Origin: Plectonema radiosum NIES-515
GTDB lineage: Bacteria; Cyanobacteriota; Cyanobacteriia; Cyanobacteriales; Nostocaceae
Length of the DNA: 48,957 bases
NCBI RefSeq assembly: GCF_025753815.1
Contig: NZ_JAOWRF010000191.1
Span: 1 to 48,957, forward strand
Direction: 5' to 3'
Shown in pieces: positions 33,908 to 42,915 of this stretch; positions within the stretch are counted from its first letter, which is position 1; each line of letters starts with the position of its first letter. Both the position numbers and the translations under genes were made by a program. The notes beneath the pieces were generated by a model that saw only the letters and a list, made by a program, of their open reading frames with translations, was not told the DNA's origin and did no database searches.

Positions 33908-34876
33908 ATGACCTATTTAGAAGCAGCAGCGCAATTCTACAGCGAAGTCGCACAAACACCCCAAGTTGGACTTTGTTGTGTCCAAAGTTCATCCTTGCAA
34001 TTGCCAGGATTGCATATTCCCTTGCAAATGCAGGAAATGAACTATGGTTGCGGCACCACCGTTCACACTACTGAACTTGCAAACCAACCTACAGTCTTGT
34101 ATGTTGGGGTTGGTGGTGGGTTAGAAGCGTTGCAATTTGCTTATTTTTCTCGTCGTCAAAGTGCTGTAATTGCAGTCGATCCGGTTGCTGCGATGCGTGA
34201 AGCTGCTAGACGCAATTTAAAAATTGCCGCAAAAGAAAACTCTTGGTTTGATACTAGCTTTGTAGAAATTCGTGAAGGGGATGCTTTCAACTTACCAGTT
34301 GATGATGCTTCTGTCGATGTCGTCGCGCAAAATTGCCTTTTTAATATCTTTGAACCAGAAGATTTAACTCGTGCTTTAAAAGAAGCATATCGGGTATTAA
34401 AACCAGGTGGACGCTTGCAAATGAGTGACCCCATCGCTACTTCTCCAATTCCCCTTCATTTACAACAAGATGAACGGTTACGAGCGATGTGTTTATCAGG
34501 CGCACTCACTTATGAAGAGTATACTCAACGTATCATCAATGCTGGCTTTGGTCAAGTGGAAATTCGTGCCCGTCGTCCTTATCGTCTTTTAGATTCTCAA
34601 ACTTACAATTTAGAAGATAATTTACTTTTAGAAAGTCTCGATTCTGTCTCTTTTAAAGTTATCATTCCCGAAGATGGTGCTTGTATTTTTACAGGCAAAA
34701 CAGCAATTTATGCGGGGACACAAGAAATTTTTGATGATAATGCCGGACATATTCTTCAACGTGGAGTTCCAGCAGCAGTGTGCGATAAAACAGCCGCGAA
34801 ACTTAATAAATCAATGCCACGAGAGATAATAATCACTGATTCTACATGGTATTATGATGGCGGCGGTTGTTGTTAA
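33908..34876 (+). CDS. arsM: Arsenite S-adenosylmethionine methyltransferase ArsM (arsenosugar branch)
   Basis: The product is 322 aa. A class I methyltransferase core has motif I VLYVGVGGGLEALQFAY, then IAVDPVAAMREAARRN and DVVAQNCLFNIFEP. The Cys residues expected for As(III) binding are at the N-terminus (GLCCVQ), in NYGCG, in the core and in a final GGGCC. The layout is that of the cyanobacterial ArsM paired with ArsS, not of the short ArsM of resistance operons. It methylates arsenite, and the product is fed to arsenosugar synthesis. arsS starts 53 bp downstream on the same strand, so the two are likely one transcript. A MITE lies just upstream (33681-33782). Confidence 0.88.
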   Translation: MTYLEAAAQFYSEVAQTPQVGLCCVQSSSLQLPGLHIPLQMQEMNYGCGTTVHTTELANQPTVLYVGVGGGLEALQFAYFSRRQSAVIAVDPVAAMREAARRNLKIAAKENSWFDTSFVEIREGDAFNLPVDDASVDVVAQNCLFNIFEPEDLTRALKEAYRVLKPGGRLQMSDPIATSPIPLHLQQDERLRAMCLSGALTYEEYTQRIINAGFGQVEIRARRPYRLLDSQTYNLEDNLLLESLDSVSFKVIIPEDGACIFTGKTAIYAGTQEIFDDNAGHILQRGVPAAVCDKTAAKLNKSMPREIIITDSTWYYDGGGCC

Positions 34877-34929
34877 AGTAGGGGTCAAAAAATGGCTTAA
34901 TTTTCGCAATTTTAATAAAGTCTTAGCCA

Positions 34930-35925
34930 ATGCAAACCAAATTAACAATAACACCTTTCAAAGAAAAACTAAGTTATCCCTTGACAAAAAAGGGAATTAA
35001 TGTATTGCAAATAAACTTGGGTAAGCGCTGCAACCTCGCTTGTACGCACTGTCATGTGGAAGCGGGACCCAAACGCACAGAAGAACTTACCCCGGAAATT
35101 TGCGAACAGTTAATAGAAGTAATTCACAGATTCCCCGAAATTAAAATTGTTGACTTGACAGGTGGTGCCCCTGAGATGAATTATGGATTTAAGCTACTAG
35201 TAGAAGCTGCAAAAGCAACGGGGAAACAGGTAATTGTCCGGTCTAATTTGACAATTTTCTTTGAAGATGGTTTTGGTGATTTACCAGAATATTTTGCGAA
35301 ACATCAAGTGAGAGTTGTTGCTTCTCTGCCTTGCTATTTAGCAGATAATGTTGATAAAATGCGGGGTCTTGGTGTTTTTGATGATTCAATTCTTGCTGTG
35401 CAATGGCTGAATAAAGTCGGTTATGGAAAAGAGCCAGATTTAATTTTAGATTTGGTGTATAATCCCCAATTACCTACAACCGAAAATTTCTCCTTAACTC
35501 CCGAACAGAGTCAGTTGGAAAAGGATTATAAAATGTTCTTGCAAGAACATTTTGGCATTGCGTTTAACAACCTATTCACAATCACAAATATCCCAGTAGG
35601 TCGAACTAAAATGCATTTAGAACGTAAGAAGCTTTACGCACCCTATTTGCAGTTTTTAGAGTCGCATTTTAATGGTAGTACAATTGAAAATTTGATGTGT
35701 CGTGATGAACTTTCAATTGACTATTTAGGTAATGTCTATGATTGTGACTTTAATCAGATGATGAATCTACCTGCGAAAACTCGCGATCGCGAAACCTTGA
35801 CAGTTGCTAAGTTGCTAGAAGCTGGGAGTTTAGACTTAATTGATGAGGTACAAACTGCTGCTTATTGCTATGGTTGCACCGCTGGATGTGGTTCGAGTTG
35901 TGGTGGTGCTTTGGTGTTAGAGTAA
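34930..35925 (+). CDS. arsS: Arsenosugar biosynthesis radical SAM protein ArsS
   Basis: The product is 331 aa. The iron-sulphur cluster motif CxxxCxxC is present as RCNLACTHC, with Cys34, Cys38 and Cys41, followed by DLTGGAPEMN for SAM binding. The C-terminal domain has the Cys cluster YCYGCTAGCGSSCGG, typical of ArsS. The enzyme transfers the 5'-deoxyadenosyl group to dimethylarsinous acid to make the precursor of arsenosugars. Many bacterial homologues use selenocysteine in the C-terminal motif; here only Cys is present. It follows arsM by 53 bp. Confidence 0.9.
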   Translation: MQTKLTITPFKEKLSYPLTKKGINVLQINLGKRCNLACTHCHVEAGPKRTEELTPEICEQLIEVIHRFPEIKIVDLTGGAPEMNYGFKLLVEAAKATGKQVIVRSNLTIFFEDGFGDLPEYFAKHQVRVVASLPCYLADNVDKMRGLGVFDDSILAVQWLNKVGYGKEPDLILDLVYNPQLPTTENFSLTPEQSQLEKDYKMFLQEHFGIAFNNLFTITNIPVGRTKMHLERKKLYAPYLQFLESHFNGSTIENLMCRDELSIDYLGNVYDCDFNQMMNLPAKTRDRETLTVAKLLEAGSLDLIDEVQTAAYCYGCTAGCGSSCGGALVLE

Positions 35926-36009
35926 CTTCGTTACAAAAACTGTAACAAGCGCGTTGCTTTTGGTCACATAAGTTTAATATGAGATGAGTTAAATTCCTCA
36001 CACCACACC

Positions 36010-36043
36010 GAAGCTGCGAAAGTCAATATTTCGCGGCTTTTTC
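36010..36043 (+). terminator. Terminator after arsM-arsS
   Basis: AAGCTGCGAAA pairs with TTTCGCGGCTT (one mismatch), followed by a T run (CTTTTTC). It lies 85 bp after arsS and overlaps the last codons of the convergent gene at 36023. Confidence 0.65.
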
Positions 36044-36493
36044 ATAAAACTTTTGCAATTTGGTTTTGTAAGCAGACAACGAACAAACACGTCGGATCAT
36101 CTTTTTGCTAGCCTCACTATCCGCTTCCACTAAAAAATACTGAAACTTGTAGTCTATAGCGGTAGTGTAGGTTTTCCAATTTGAGTTACCGATAACAACA
36201 CCATTTTTGCAAGATTTTGTGTAAGCGCGACGCTTTCTTCCCCCTATGCGGTAATCGAACTGTACTGCTTTTGTCATCGGTAAATTCTGATAAAATCCAT
36301 CTTCATTATTAATGGACTCGTCTATCTGTATATCAATGATTTCGACGCTTGCATCATTCAAAACTAAAACTTCACCATCGTTTGTCTTCCCTAGTGTAGT
36401 CCACTTATCAAATGGAGATTCTTCCCCAACAGCTATTGTTGTCGAAAAAAGAGAAAGAGAAACGATTGAATTAATTAATAATAGTTTCTTCAT
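36023..36493 (-). CDS. Small exported protein of unknown function
   Basis: From the ATG at 36493 the product is 156 aa (a TTG 15 bp upstream is also in frame). A signal peptide is clear (MKKLLLINSIVSLSLFSTTIAVG), so it acts outside the cytoplasm. The mature part has FDKWTTLGKTNDGEVLVLND, then VQFDYRIGGRKRR and a last helix with Cys (RRVCSLSAYKTKLQKFYEKA). The layout resembles the 'surface-adhesin-like' small beta proteins found in many bacteria, but the match is weak. It converges with arsS and shares its terminator hairpin. Confidence 0.65.
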   Translation of the reverse strand: MKKLLLINSIVSLSLFSTTIAVGEESPFDKWTTLGKTNDGEVLVLNDASVEIIDIQIDESINNEDGFYQNLPMTKAVQFDYRIGGRKRRAYTKSCKNGVVIGNSNWKTYTTAIDYKFQYFLVEADSEASKKMIRRVCSLSAYKTKLQKFYEKAAKY

Positions 36494-36640
36494 GTGTTTA
36501 TTTTTCAATAACTCTGAGAGTAGACACTGGGTTATTTTTGTGAGTTCCCACTGTTTTTTTGGCTCAAAGATAACGCAAGTCAGTTAATGTGATTATTAGT
36601 AGAAGTGTCTACAGTAAGCGCAATAGCCCTCAGTTCAATA

Positions 36641-36678
36641 AAAAAGCACCCGTGTATAAAGCTTATAAGGGTGCTTTA
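36641..36678 (-). terminator. Rho-independent terminator of the HigBA-like pair
   Basis: On the minus strand AAAGCACCC ... GGGTGCTTTTTT forms a 9-bp stem followed by a T run, directly after the antitoxin stop at 36682. Confidence 0.8.
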
Positions 36679-36681
36679 GTT

Positions 36682-36990
36682 TTAATTTTGGCGATCGCTC
36701 ATTGCATCTACTAATTCAAGACGTACTCGCTTACCAATAATTTTTGCTGCACGATCAATAGTGTCTAAGGTTACGGATGCGTTGTTTGGATCTAAAAGTC
36801 TATCAAGAGATGACCTGCTAGTTTTCATCTGTTTGGCCATTTCTGACTTTGTTAGTTTTTTCTCTTCCATCGCATGTTTAATTTGCCAAGCTATAACTCG
36901 CTTGATGGCAATCAAATTAATCTCTTCAAGTATGCCTTCTTCTTCTAGAAAATCATCAAAAGACGAACCAATATATAAGTTTTTGTTCAT
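36682..36990 (-). CDS. HigA-type antitoxin (XRE helix-turn-helix)
   Basis: The product is 102 aa. It has an XRE-type HTH at about residues 43-75 (MEEKKLTKSEMAKQMKTSRS with SLDRLLDPNN), then a short C-terminal strand for autoregulation (LDTIDRAAKIIGKRVRLEL). The gene begins 4 bp before the toxin stop, and toxin-first order is the HigBA arrangement. It should neutralise the toxin and repress the pair's own promoter. The terminator follows directly. Confidence 0.85.
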   Translation of the reverse strand: MNKNLYIGSSFDDFLEEEGILEEINLIAIKRVIAWQIKHAMEEKKLTKSEMAKQMKTSRSSLDRLLDPNNASVTLDTIDRAAKIIGKRVRLELVDAMSDRQN

Positions 36991-37328
36991 CCTTTTACCT
37001 CTAATTTCCGCTCCTTCGCTAAATTCAACTCTTGTTTAGGAGTTTTTTGAGATTTTTTAATAAATCCATGAAGTAAAATCATCTCACCTTCATGGATACA
37101 AAATAGCACACGGGCTATACCTTGAGGTAAATTTGTACGGACTTCAAAAAGTCCATCACCCATTGGACGACAAATCGGCATTCCAATTGGAAAACCAAAT
37201 TCCACTGTTTTAATGTCCGCACCGATTAACCGACGTTCTTCTCGGTCTAAGTTTTTTAACCAATCACGAACTGGTTCCTTACCATTTTCATTTTGATAGA
37301 ACTTTGCTGGAATTCGTTTCTCTGTCAT
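36987..37328 (-). CDS. RelE/HigB-like toxin
   Basis: The product is 113 aa. It shows the small RelE/ParE fold in the phage Gp49-like branch: NENGKEPVRDWLKNLDREERRLIGADIK (helical start), MGDGLFEVRTNLPQGIARVLF (central sheet with Arg), HEGEMILLHGFIKKSQKTPK (the 'LHGFxKK..KTP' signature) and a last helix. Such toxins cut mRNA on the ribosome. It overlaps the antitoxin gene by 4 bp. An AT-rich promoter region with inverted sequence lies upstream (37330-37420). Confidence 0.87.
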   Translation of the reverse strand: MTEKRIPAKFYQNENGKEPVRDWLKNLDREERRLIGADIKTVEFGFPIGMPICRPMGDGLFEVRTNLPQGIARVLFCIHEGEMILLHGFIKKSQKTPKQELNLAKERKLEVKG

Positions 37329-37505
37329 ATATCAAATCTGTTTAAATTAGTCAGACCTGATATTATTACTAACGTACCATAATAGGTACATTTAGTCAAC
37401 ACTGAATTTTTTCATATCTTTTAGGTGAATTCAATTACTTTCTTTCTACAGAGTTACGCTAAAGTTGCTTTAAAAGCGTGCATCTAGCTTGCGGAGGAAC
37501 AAATC

Positions 37506-38510
37506 GTGAAAGCAGTCTTAATGACAGCACCTGGTAATCCCGAAGTTCTGCAAATGCAGTCTATAGCAAAACCTGCCGTCCCCCCAGGAGAAAGGGAACT
37601 TCTGGTACGCTTGGTAGCAGCCGGCGTTAACCCGATTGATACAAAACTTCGCAAACGCGGCACTTTTTACCCAGATAATATGCCTGCCATTTTAGGATGT
37701 GATGGTGCAGGTGTGGTTGAAGCTGTCGGTGCGGCAGTTCAGCGTTTTCGCGTAGGGGATGAGGTATATTTTTGCAATGGTGGTTTGGGCGCACATCCAG
37801 GCAATTATGCAGAATATACTGTTGTCGATGAGCGATTTGTTGCCCGGAAACCTGATAAAGCATCCTTTGCAGAAGCTGCTGCTGCACCTTTGGTCTTAAT
37901 TACAGCCTGGGAAGCGTTGTATGAACGAGGACGACTGCAACCTGGGGAAAAAGTTTTGATTCATGCGGGTGCTGGTGGTGTTGGACATGTAGCAATTCAA
38001 CTAGCGAAACTGAAGGGTGCTGATGTCTGCACAACTGTTAGTTCTCAGGAAAAAGCTGATTTTGTGAAACAATTAGGTGCTGACGAAGTAATTTTTTACC
38101 AACAAACCGACTTTGTCCAAGCTGTTTTAAATTGGACAAATGGTGAAGGTGTAGATTTAGCTTTTGATACTGTGGGTGGAGAAACTTTTCACAAAACCTT
38201 TCCCGCAGTGCGGGTATATGGGGATATTGTGACGATTTTGGAACCTGATGCAAATACTGTTTGGAAAGCTGCACGACTGCGTAATCTTCGCATTGGTTTT
38301 GAATTAATGTTGACACCAATGTTGCAAGGTATAGTGGAAGCACAAAAGCATCACGCAGAGATTTTAGAACAGTGTGCTACTTGGATTGATGAGGGCAAGT
38401 TGAAAATTCATGTTAGTCAAACTTGGACTTTAGAAAAAGCGGTGAAAGCTCATCAATTATTAGAAAGTGGGTCTGTGACAGGTAAAATTGTTTTGCTGAT
38501 TAGTGATTAG
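37506..38510 (+). CDS. Zinc-independent MDR oxidoreductase (NADPH:quinone reductase type)
   Basis: The product is 334 aa from the GTG/ATG region at 37506 with GCGGAGGAAC as ribosome-binding site. The N-terminal catalytic domain has VNPIDTKLRKRGTFY and LGCDGAGVVEAVGAAVQRF. The cofactor fold has HAGAGGVGHVAIQLAKLKGA, and LGADEVIFY follows. There is no Cys set for a structural zinc, so it belongs to the quinone-oxidoreductase branch of medium-chain dehydrogenases, reducing quinones or enones with NADPH. The substrate is uncertain. Confidence 0.9.
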   Translation: MKAVLMTAPGNPEVLQMQSIAKPAVPPGERELLVRLVAAGVNPIDTKLRKRGTFYPDNMPAILGCDGAGVVEAVGAAVQRFRVGDEVYFCNGGLGAHPGNYAEYTVVDERFVARKPDKASFAEAAAAPLVLITAWEALYERGRLQPGEKVLIHAGAGGVGHVAIQLAKLKGADVCTTVSSQEKADFVKQLGADEVIFYQQTDFVQAVLNWTNGEGVDLAFDTVGGETFHKTFPAVRVYGDIVTILEPDANTVWKAARLRNLRIGFELMLTPMLQGIVEAQKHHAEILEQCATWIDEGKLKIHVSQTWTLEKAVKAHQLLESGSVTGKIVLLISD

Positions 38511-38563
38511 GTTTGGATAAATTATTTTTTAAACGCACTCGTAGCCCAGAAAAATTACTTTGT

Positions 38564-38592
38564 GTAAAGACGTTCCACCGGAACGTCTCTAC
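38564..38592. repeat. GTAAAGACG hairpin
   Basis: GTAAAGACGTTCC and GGAACGTCTCTAC form a 13-base stem with one mismatch. It may serve as a two-way terminator between the MDR and PhyH genes. It belongs to the dispersed family. Confidence 0.8.
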
Positions 38593-38618
38593 TGGATATG
38601 CTGTAATTCCTAAAGTAT

Positions 38619-39542
38619 TTAAACTTGATTATGTTCTAACCATAAAACAGGAAATACAGATGGATCGCGGAAATCTGGTTCACCATTAGGCAATTTTCGA
38701 CATAATAACTCATCAATGATATGAATCTGTTTTCCTTGATGATTCCAAAAAGGTTGATAAAAATTGCTTTCATCTTGTAGATGTACTGCAATTGCCAAAC
38801 GAAAGGAGTTGCTGTAGTTGGGGTAGCTTCCATGAATTGTCCAACAGTGATGAAAGCTGATTTGACCTTTTTTTAATGCGATCGCTACTTTGATAATTTC
38901 TCGTTTTTGCTGAGAAAATTGCTTTTCGATATCTTCTAAGTTGTGGTTATTAAAAAAGCGTGTATTTTCGATATCTGACCATTTATGACTTTTGTCTAGC
39001 ACAACCAAAGATCCATTCAACTCGTCGCAGTCATGAAAGGGAATCCAAGCGGTGAGTAGTTTGTGTGAACTGCAAGTAGACCAATAAGCGCGATCACTAT
39101 GCCAACCAACGGCAGTTTTACCATTTTTGTCTTGAGGTGGTTTGTAAACGAGTTGGTCGTCTAATAGTCGAATTTGCTTAGTTTTGGCTAATCGTGAAGC
39201 GATCGCACCGATGATTGGTTGCAATGCCAAAAAGCGCAATTGCTTGTTTTGCAAAGAAACAAATTCGTTATTACGAATAACATCGTATCCATCTTTAGGC
39301 TGCCAATCGCTATAACCACTGCTGATAGTAAGTAGTGTATCTCGCTCTCCCCGATAGTATCTTTCACTACCTTGAATTGCCTCATCAATAATATCCTCAG
39401 CAAGCACTTTTTGAGAGATATACCACCCGTGTTCCTCATAAAAAGCAACATCTTCATCTGTTGGTAAAAGCGCTAACTGCTCCTGGTTTAGATGTTGGGA
39501 ATCATCCATAATATTATTTGCGGAAAATTGACCATTAACCAT
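38619..39542 (-). CDS. Phytanoyl-CoA dioxygenase (PhyH) family protein
   Basis: The product is 307 aa, with an alternative start at Met12 (39509) where homologues seem to begin (LNQEQLALLPTDEDVAFYEE). It is an Fe(II)/2-oxoglutarate oxygenase. The HxD motif is GWHSDRAYW; the distal His and Arg are in FHHCWTIHGSYPNYSNSFRLAIAVH. The segment WIPFHDCDELNGSLVVLDKSH between them is typical. Family members hydroxylate or halogenate small molecules, often in secondary metabolism; the substrate is unknown. It stands alone, between two repeat hairpins. Confidence 0.87.
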   Translation of the reverse strand: MVNGQFSANNIMDDSQHLNQEQLALLPTDEDVAFYEEHGWYISQKVLAEDIIDEAIQGSERYYRGERDTLLTISSGYSDWQPKDGYDVIRNNEFVSLQNKQLRFLALQPIIGAIASRLAKTKQIRLLDDQLVYKPPQDKNGKTAVGWHSDRAYWSTCSSHKLLTAWIPFHDCDELNGSLVVLDKSHKWSDIENTRFFNNHNLEDIEKQFSQQKREIIKVAIALKKGQISFHHCWTIHGSYPNYSNSFRLAIAVHLQDESNFYQPFWNHQGKQIHIIDELLCRKLPNGEPDFRDPSVFPVLWLEHNQV

Positions 39543-39795
39543 TCAGTCAAAATTTTGTTCATTCACTATATTGAAACAGTCTTCAGTAGTATCACTACGT
39601 CTTTTAAATCTATTCATGCAGTGATGTCTGATGGGTTTTTACTTAAAATACAAGCATTTCTCTTGACATTACTCTTAAAAAAGCATTTGTCGAATGAGCT
39701 AAATTTAATACTTTAATCTGATTCCATACTTGTACTTTTGATTGAGTCAAAGTAGTGGTTGGCAATACTTTAGAGTGCGCGATCGCATTCAATAC

Positions 39796-39902
39796 TATAG
39801 CGGTTCTCATTTGAATCACATACATGTTCAAAAAATAAATGTAGAGACGTAGCACAGAATAGTCTCTACACCGCGTATAGCACACAACCGAGAAGCGCTA
39901 TA
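39796..39902. repeat. 107-bp MITE with TATAGCG ends
   Basis: TATAGCGGTTCTC (39796-39808) and GAGAAGCGCTATA (39890-39902) are imperfect inverted ends. The centre holds GTAGAGACGTAGCAC..TAGTCTCTAC (39841-39869). Confidence 0.75.
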
Positions 39903-39910
39903 TATTTGTA

Positions 39911-39940
39911 TTAAGTAACCCGTAACGCCGGGTTACTTAA
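39911..39940. repeat. Perfect-stem hairpin in the tatA 5' region
   Basis: TTAAGTAACCC and GGGTTACTTAA are exact 11-base arms around GTAACGCC. The stem lies 45 bp before the tatA ATG and may be in its leader. Confidence 0.8.
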
Positions 39941-39984
39941 TAATACGTCTATAGTTAATAAAGAAGAGTTGACGGGAGAAACGT

Positions 39985-40161
39985 ATGTTTGGACTGGGAT
40001 GGACGGAAGTGGCTGTAATCGCTATAGTTGCTATTTTAATTTTTGGACCAAAAAAAATTCCGGAACTAGGAAGCGCACTGGGCAAAACCCTCAGGGGGTT
40101 TAAAGATGAAATGAAAAATCCCAGTGACGAAACCAGTCCGGAAGAAGATGTCAAAAGTTAG
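39985..40161 (+). CDS. tatA: Twin-arginine translocase subunit TatA/E
   Basis: The product is 58 aa from the ATG at 39985, with GGGAGAAAC just ahead. A single membrane helix spans residues 3-20 (GLGWTEVAVIAIVAILIF), followed by the hinge FGPKKIPELG and an amphipathic helix (GSALGKTLRGFKDEM), then a charged tail. TatA oligomers form the pore for folded Tat substrates in the thylakoid and plasma membranes. The gene is shorter than the length cut of many gene finders. tatC is not adjacent. Confidence 0.93.
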   Translation: MFGLGWTEVAVIAIVAILIFGPKKIPELGSALGKTLRGFKDEMKNPSDETSPEEDVKS

Positions 40162-40205
40162 GAGTTAGGAGTCAAAAGTTAGGAGTTAGGAGTTAGGAGT
40201 TATGA
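40152..40205. repeat. Heptamer tandem repeat at the tatA stop
   Basis: AGTTAGG units (GTTAGGAGTTAGGAGT...) are repeated six or seven times with one interruption by GTCAAAA. The repeats begin within the last codons of tatA. Confidence 0.85.
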
Positions 40206-40212
40206 GTTTTGT

Positions 40213-42915
40213 TCATAACAGCTTATTTAAAACAGAATATGTCACCCCAATTTGGGAATCTACAGGATTAGTTGTAGTATTTGGTTGATGCAACTCCTCT
40301 TTAACTAGACCGCGCAGTTTAATTAACTTAATAGCGCGACTGACACTTTCTGGTAAGATCACCACCAGACTGTTATCCGGAGCCGTATCTAAAGCTTTAT
40401 TAATTGCTTGGGTTTCGTCCATAACGACTTCATGACGGCAATTAGGCTTAACTTGGTTGATGCCTTGGGTAATTAAACTTGCAGCTGAACCTCGTGGACG
40501 CCCCCTTGTGTCATCATCTTCTTTGACGATGATGTAGTCGAAAATATCTGCTGCCAGTTTACCTAAAGTAACAAAGTCTTCGTCACGGCGATCGCCTGGT
40601 CCACCAACTACACCAATTCTTTGTCCTGTATTCCAGTTGCGGACAAATGAACCCACAGCTTCATAACTAGCCGGGTTATGGGCATAATCTACCAAAGCGT
40701 GGTGATTCCCCAAATTAAACAAATTCATTCGTCCCGGTGTTTGACTCACCGAAGCACGAAAGGTTTTCAACCCAGCACGAATCTGTTCAATTGTCACATT
40801 TTGCACAAAAGCCGCCAAACAAGCTGCTAAAGCATTAGCAATCATAAACGGTGCACGTCCGCCCATTGTCAAAGGTATATTTTCTGCCCTTTCGATGCGG
40901 TGCGTCCAATCGCCTTTGACTATTGACAAATAGCCATTTTCATACACTGCTGCGACTCCACCCTTTTGGATGTGCTTTCGCACCAGATCCGAATCGGGAT
41001 TCATGGTGAAGTAAGCAATATTCGCTTTGGTTTTTTCTGCCATTGCCGCAACTCGCACATCATCGGCGTTGAGTACTGCATAGCCATCAGGATACACAGA
41101 TTCGGCTACCACACTCTTAAGATTAGCCAATTGGTCGATAGTATCAATATCGCCTATGCCTAAATGATCGGCGGCAACATTTAATACCACACCTACATTT
41201 GCCGCTTCAAAACCCAATCCAGAGCGCAGAAGACCGCCACGAGCCGTTTCCAGCACTGCTATTTCTACAGTTGCGTCTTGCAAAATTAACTGAGCGCTTT
41301 GGGGACCTGTATTGTCTCCCGTTTCCACTAAATAATCACCGATGTAAGTTCCATCAGTTGTTGTATAACCTACAACTTTATTTGTTTGCTTGCAAATGTG
41401 TGCTAGCAGCCGAGTAGTGGTGGTTTTGCCGTTCGTACCCGTCACAGTGAGGATGGGAATGCTGCTGGATTGGTCGTTGGGAAACAACATATCCATCACC
41501 GCGCCGGCAACGTTGCGGGGAATGCCAACGCTGGGGGCAACGTGCATCCGGAAACCAGGAGCCGCGTTAACTTCAACAATCACGCCATCAACTTCCCGCA
41601 AGGGACGGCTAATATCGGTGGTGACAACATCAAGTCCGGCAATATCCAAACCGATAATTTTGACTATTCGTTGTGCTAGCCAAACGGTTTCTGGGTGAAT
41701 TTCGTCGGTACGGTCTACGGCAATACCACCTGTACTTAGGTTAGCAGTTGCCCGTAGATAACACATTTCACCTTTATTTGGCACGCTATTGAGAGTGTGG
41801 CCTTGCCTTTCTAGCAGCTGATAACTGGTGCGGTCTAGTTCAATTTTTGTCAGGACATTATCATGTCCTTCACCGCGATTTGGGTCTTGATTGGTTTCGT
41901 CAATTAGTTCGGCTACGGTGGATCTGCCATTACCAACTACATGAGCGGGCACGCGTTCAGCTACTGCTACTACTTTGCCATCTATCACCAGTACTCTATG
42001 GTCGCGCCCGACATAATAGCGCTCAACAATGATTGAGCGAGAAACTTGTCTTGCCGCATCGTAGGCAGCTTCAGCTTCTTCTCTGGTGCGGATATCAATA
42101 GTGATCCCGCGTCCATGATTGCCATCTAGAGGCTTGATGACGATGGGAAAGCCGCCAACATTTTCAATCGCTTCTTCCAAATCGTCCAAGAAGTTGATTA
42201 CCGTCCCTCTGGGAACTGGCACGCCCGACGCAGCTAAGATGCGTTTGGTGGCTTCTTTGTCACCAGCGAGTTCTACCCCCAGAATGCTGGTATTATCGGT
42301 CATTGTGGCTTGCATCCGCTTTTGGTTGGCGCCGTAGCCCAGCTGAATCAAAAAGCGTGCCGGCAGAGACATCCAAGGAATCCCTCTTTTTTCGGCTTCT
42401 TTGACAATTGCTTCTGTTGAGGGTCCTAAGGAAGCATCGCGCCACAATTCTTTTAAGTCTTGTAAGTCTTGGTCTAATTCGGCTTTAGGATAGCGACCTC
42501 GATCAACTATGCTTTGGCACAACCGCACGGCTGCGCGGGAAGCATAGCGTCCGGCTTCTTCATTCAGGTATTCAATTACTACCTGGTAAACCCCAGGTGT
42601 CGCGGTTTCGCGAGTCCGACCAAAACCTACCTGCATTCCGGATAATTCCTGGAGTTCTAAGGCTACGTGTTCGACGATGTGACCCATCATTGTGCCTTCG
42701 CGAACCCGTAACAAAAAGCCACCACGACAGCCAGGGGAGCAATAATGACCCTCCAAACTTGGCAGTGCCTCAACTAATCCTTCATAGAAGCCAGGAATTT
42801 CATTCGAGGGCGCAAGGGCGAGATTTTCCAAGTCGAGACGCATGACTATGAGCTTGTGGCGTCGAATGCTCCAGTAATTGGGGCCGCGTAATGTCTGGAT
42901 CTTGAGGATTCTCAT
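40213..42915 (-). CDS. cphA: Cyanophycin synthetase CphA
   Basis: The product is 900 aa, full length. The N-terminal domain (1-160) has REGTMMGHIVEHVALELQ. The ATP-grasp half that adds Asp has GGFPIVIKPLDGNHGRGI and VIVEVNAAPGFRMH. The Mur-ligase half that adds Arg has the P-loop TGTNGKTTTTRLL, then NHHALVDYAHNPASYEAV and GVVGGPGDRRDEDF. CphA makes the Asp-Arg polymer cyanophycin from ATP, Asp and Arg. cphB precedes it on the same strand, 182 bp upstream. No unusual residue is seen. Confidence 0.97.
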   Translation of the reverse strand: MRILKIQTLRGPNYWSIRRHKLIVMRLDLENLALAPSNEIPGFYEGLVEALPSLEGHYCSPGCRGGFLLRVREGTMMGHIVEHVALELQELSGMQVGFGRTRETATPGVYQVVIEYLNEEAGRYASRAAVRLCQSIVDRGRYPKAELDQDLQDLKELWRDASLGPSTEAIVKEAEKRGIPWMSLPARFLIQLGYGANQKRMQATMTDNTSILGVELAGDKEATKRILAASGVPVPRGTVINFLDDLEEAIENVGGFPIVIKPLDGNHGRGITIDIRTREEAEAAYDAARQVSRSIIVERYYVGRDHRVLVIDGKVVAVAERVPAHVVGNGRSTVAELIDETNQDPNRGEGHDNVLTKIELDRTSYQLLERQGHTLNSVPNKGEMCYLRATANLSTGGIAVDRTDEIHPETVWLAQRIVKIIGLDIAGLDVVTTDISRPLREVDGVIVEVNAAPGFRMHVAPSVGIPRNVAGAVMDMLFPNDQSSSIPILTVTGTNGKTTTTRLLAHICKQTNKVVGYTTTDGTYIGDYLVETGDNTGPQSAQLILQDATVEIAVLETARGGLLRSGLGFEAANVGVVLNVAADHLGIGDIDTIDQLANLKSVVAESVYPDGYAVLNADDVRVAAMAEKTKANIAYFTMNPDSDLVRKHIQKGGVAAVYENGYLSIVKGDWTHRIERAENIPLTMGGRAPFMIANALAACLAAFVQNVTIEQIRAGLKTFRASVSQTPGRMNLFNLGNHHALVDYAHNPASYEAVGSFVRNWNTGQRIGVVGGPGDRRDEDFVTLGKLAADIFDYIIVKEDDDTRGRPRGSAASLITQGINQVKPNCRHEVVMDETQAINKALDTAPDNSLVVILPESVSRAIKLIKLRGLVKEELHQPNTTTNPVDSQIGVTYSVLNKLL

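Larger units (their letters stand above)
39543..39984. other. Intergenic stretch with a MITE and a hairpin before tatA
   Basis: I see no gene. It contains the MITE (39796-39902) and the hairpin at 39911-39940, leaving about 45 bp to the tatA start. The hairpin could shape the 5' end of the tatA transcript. Confidence 0.45.
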
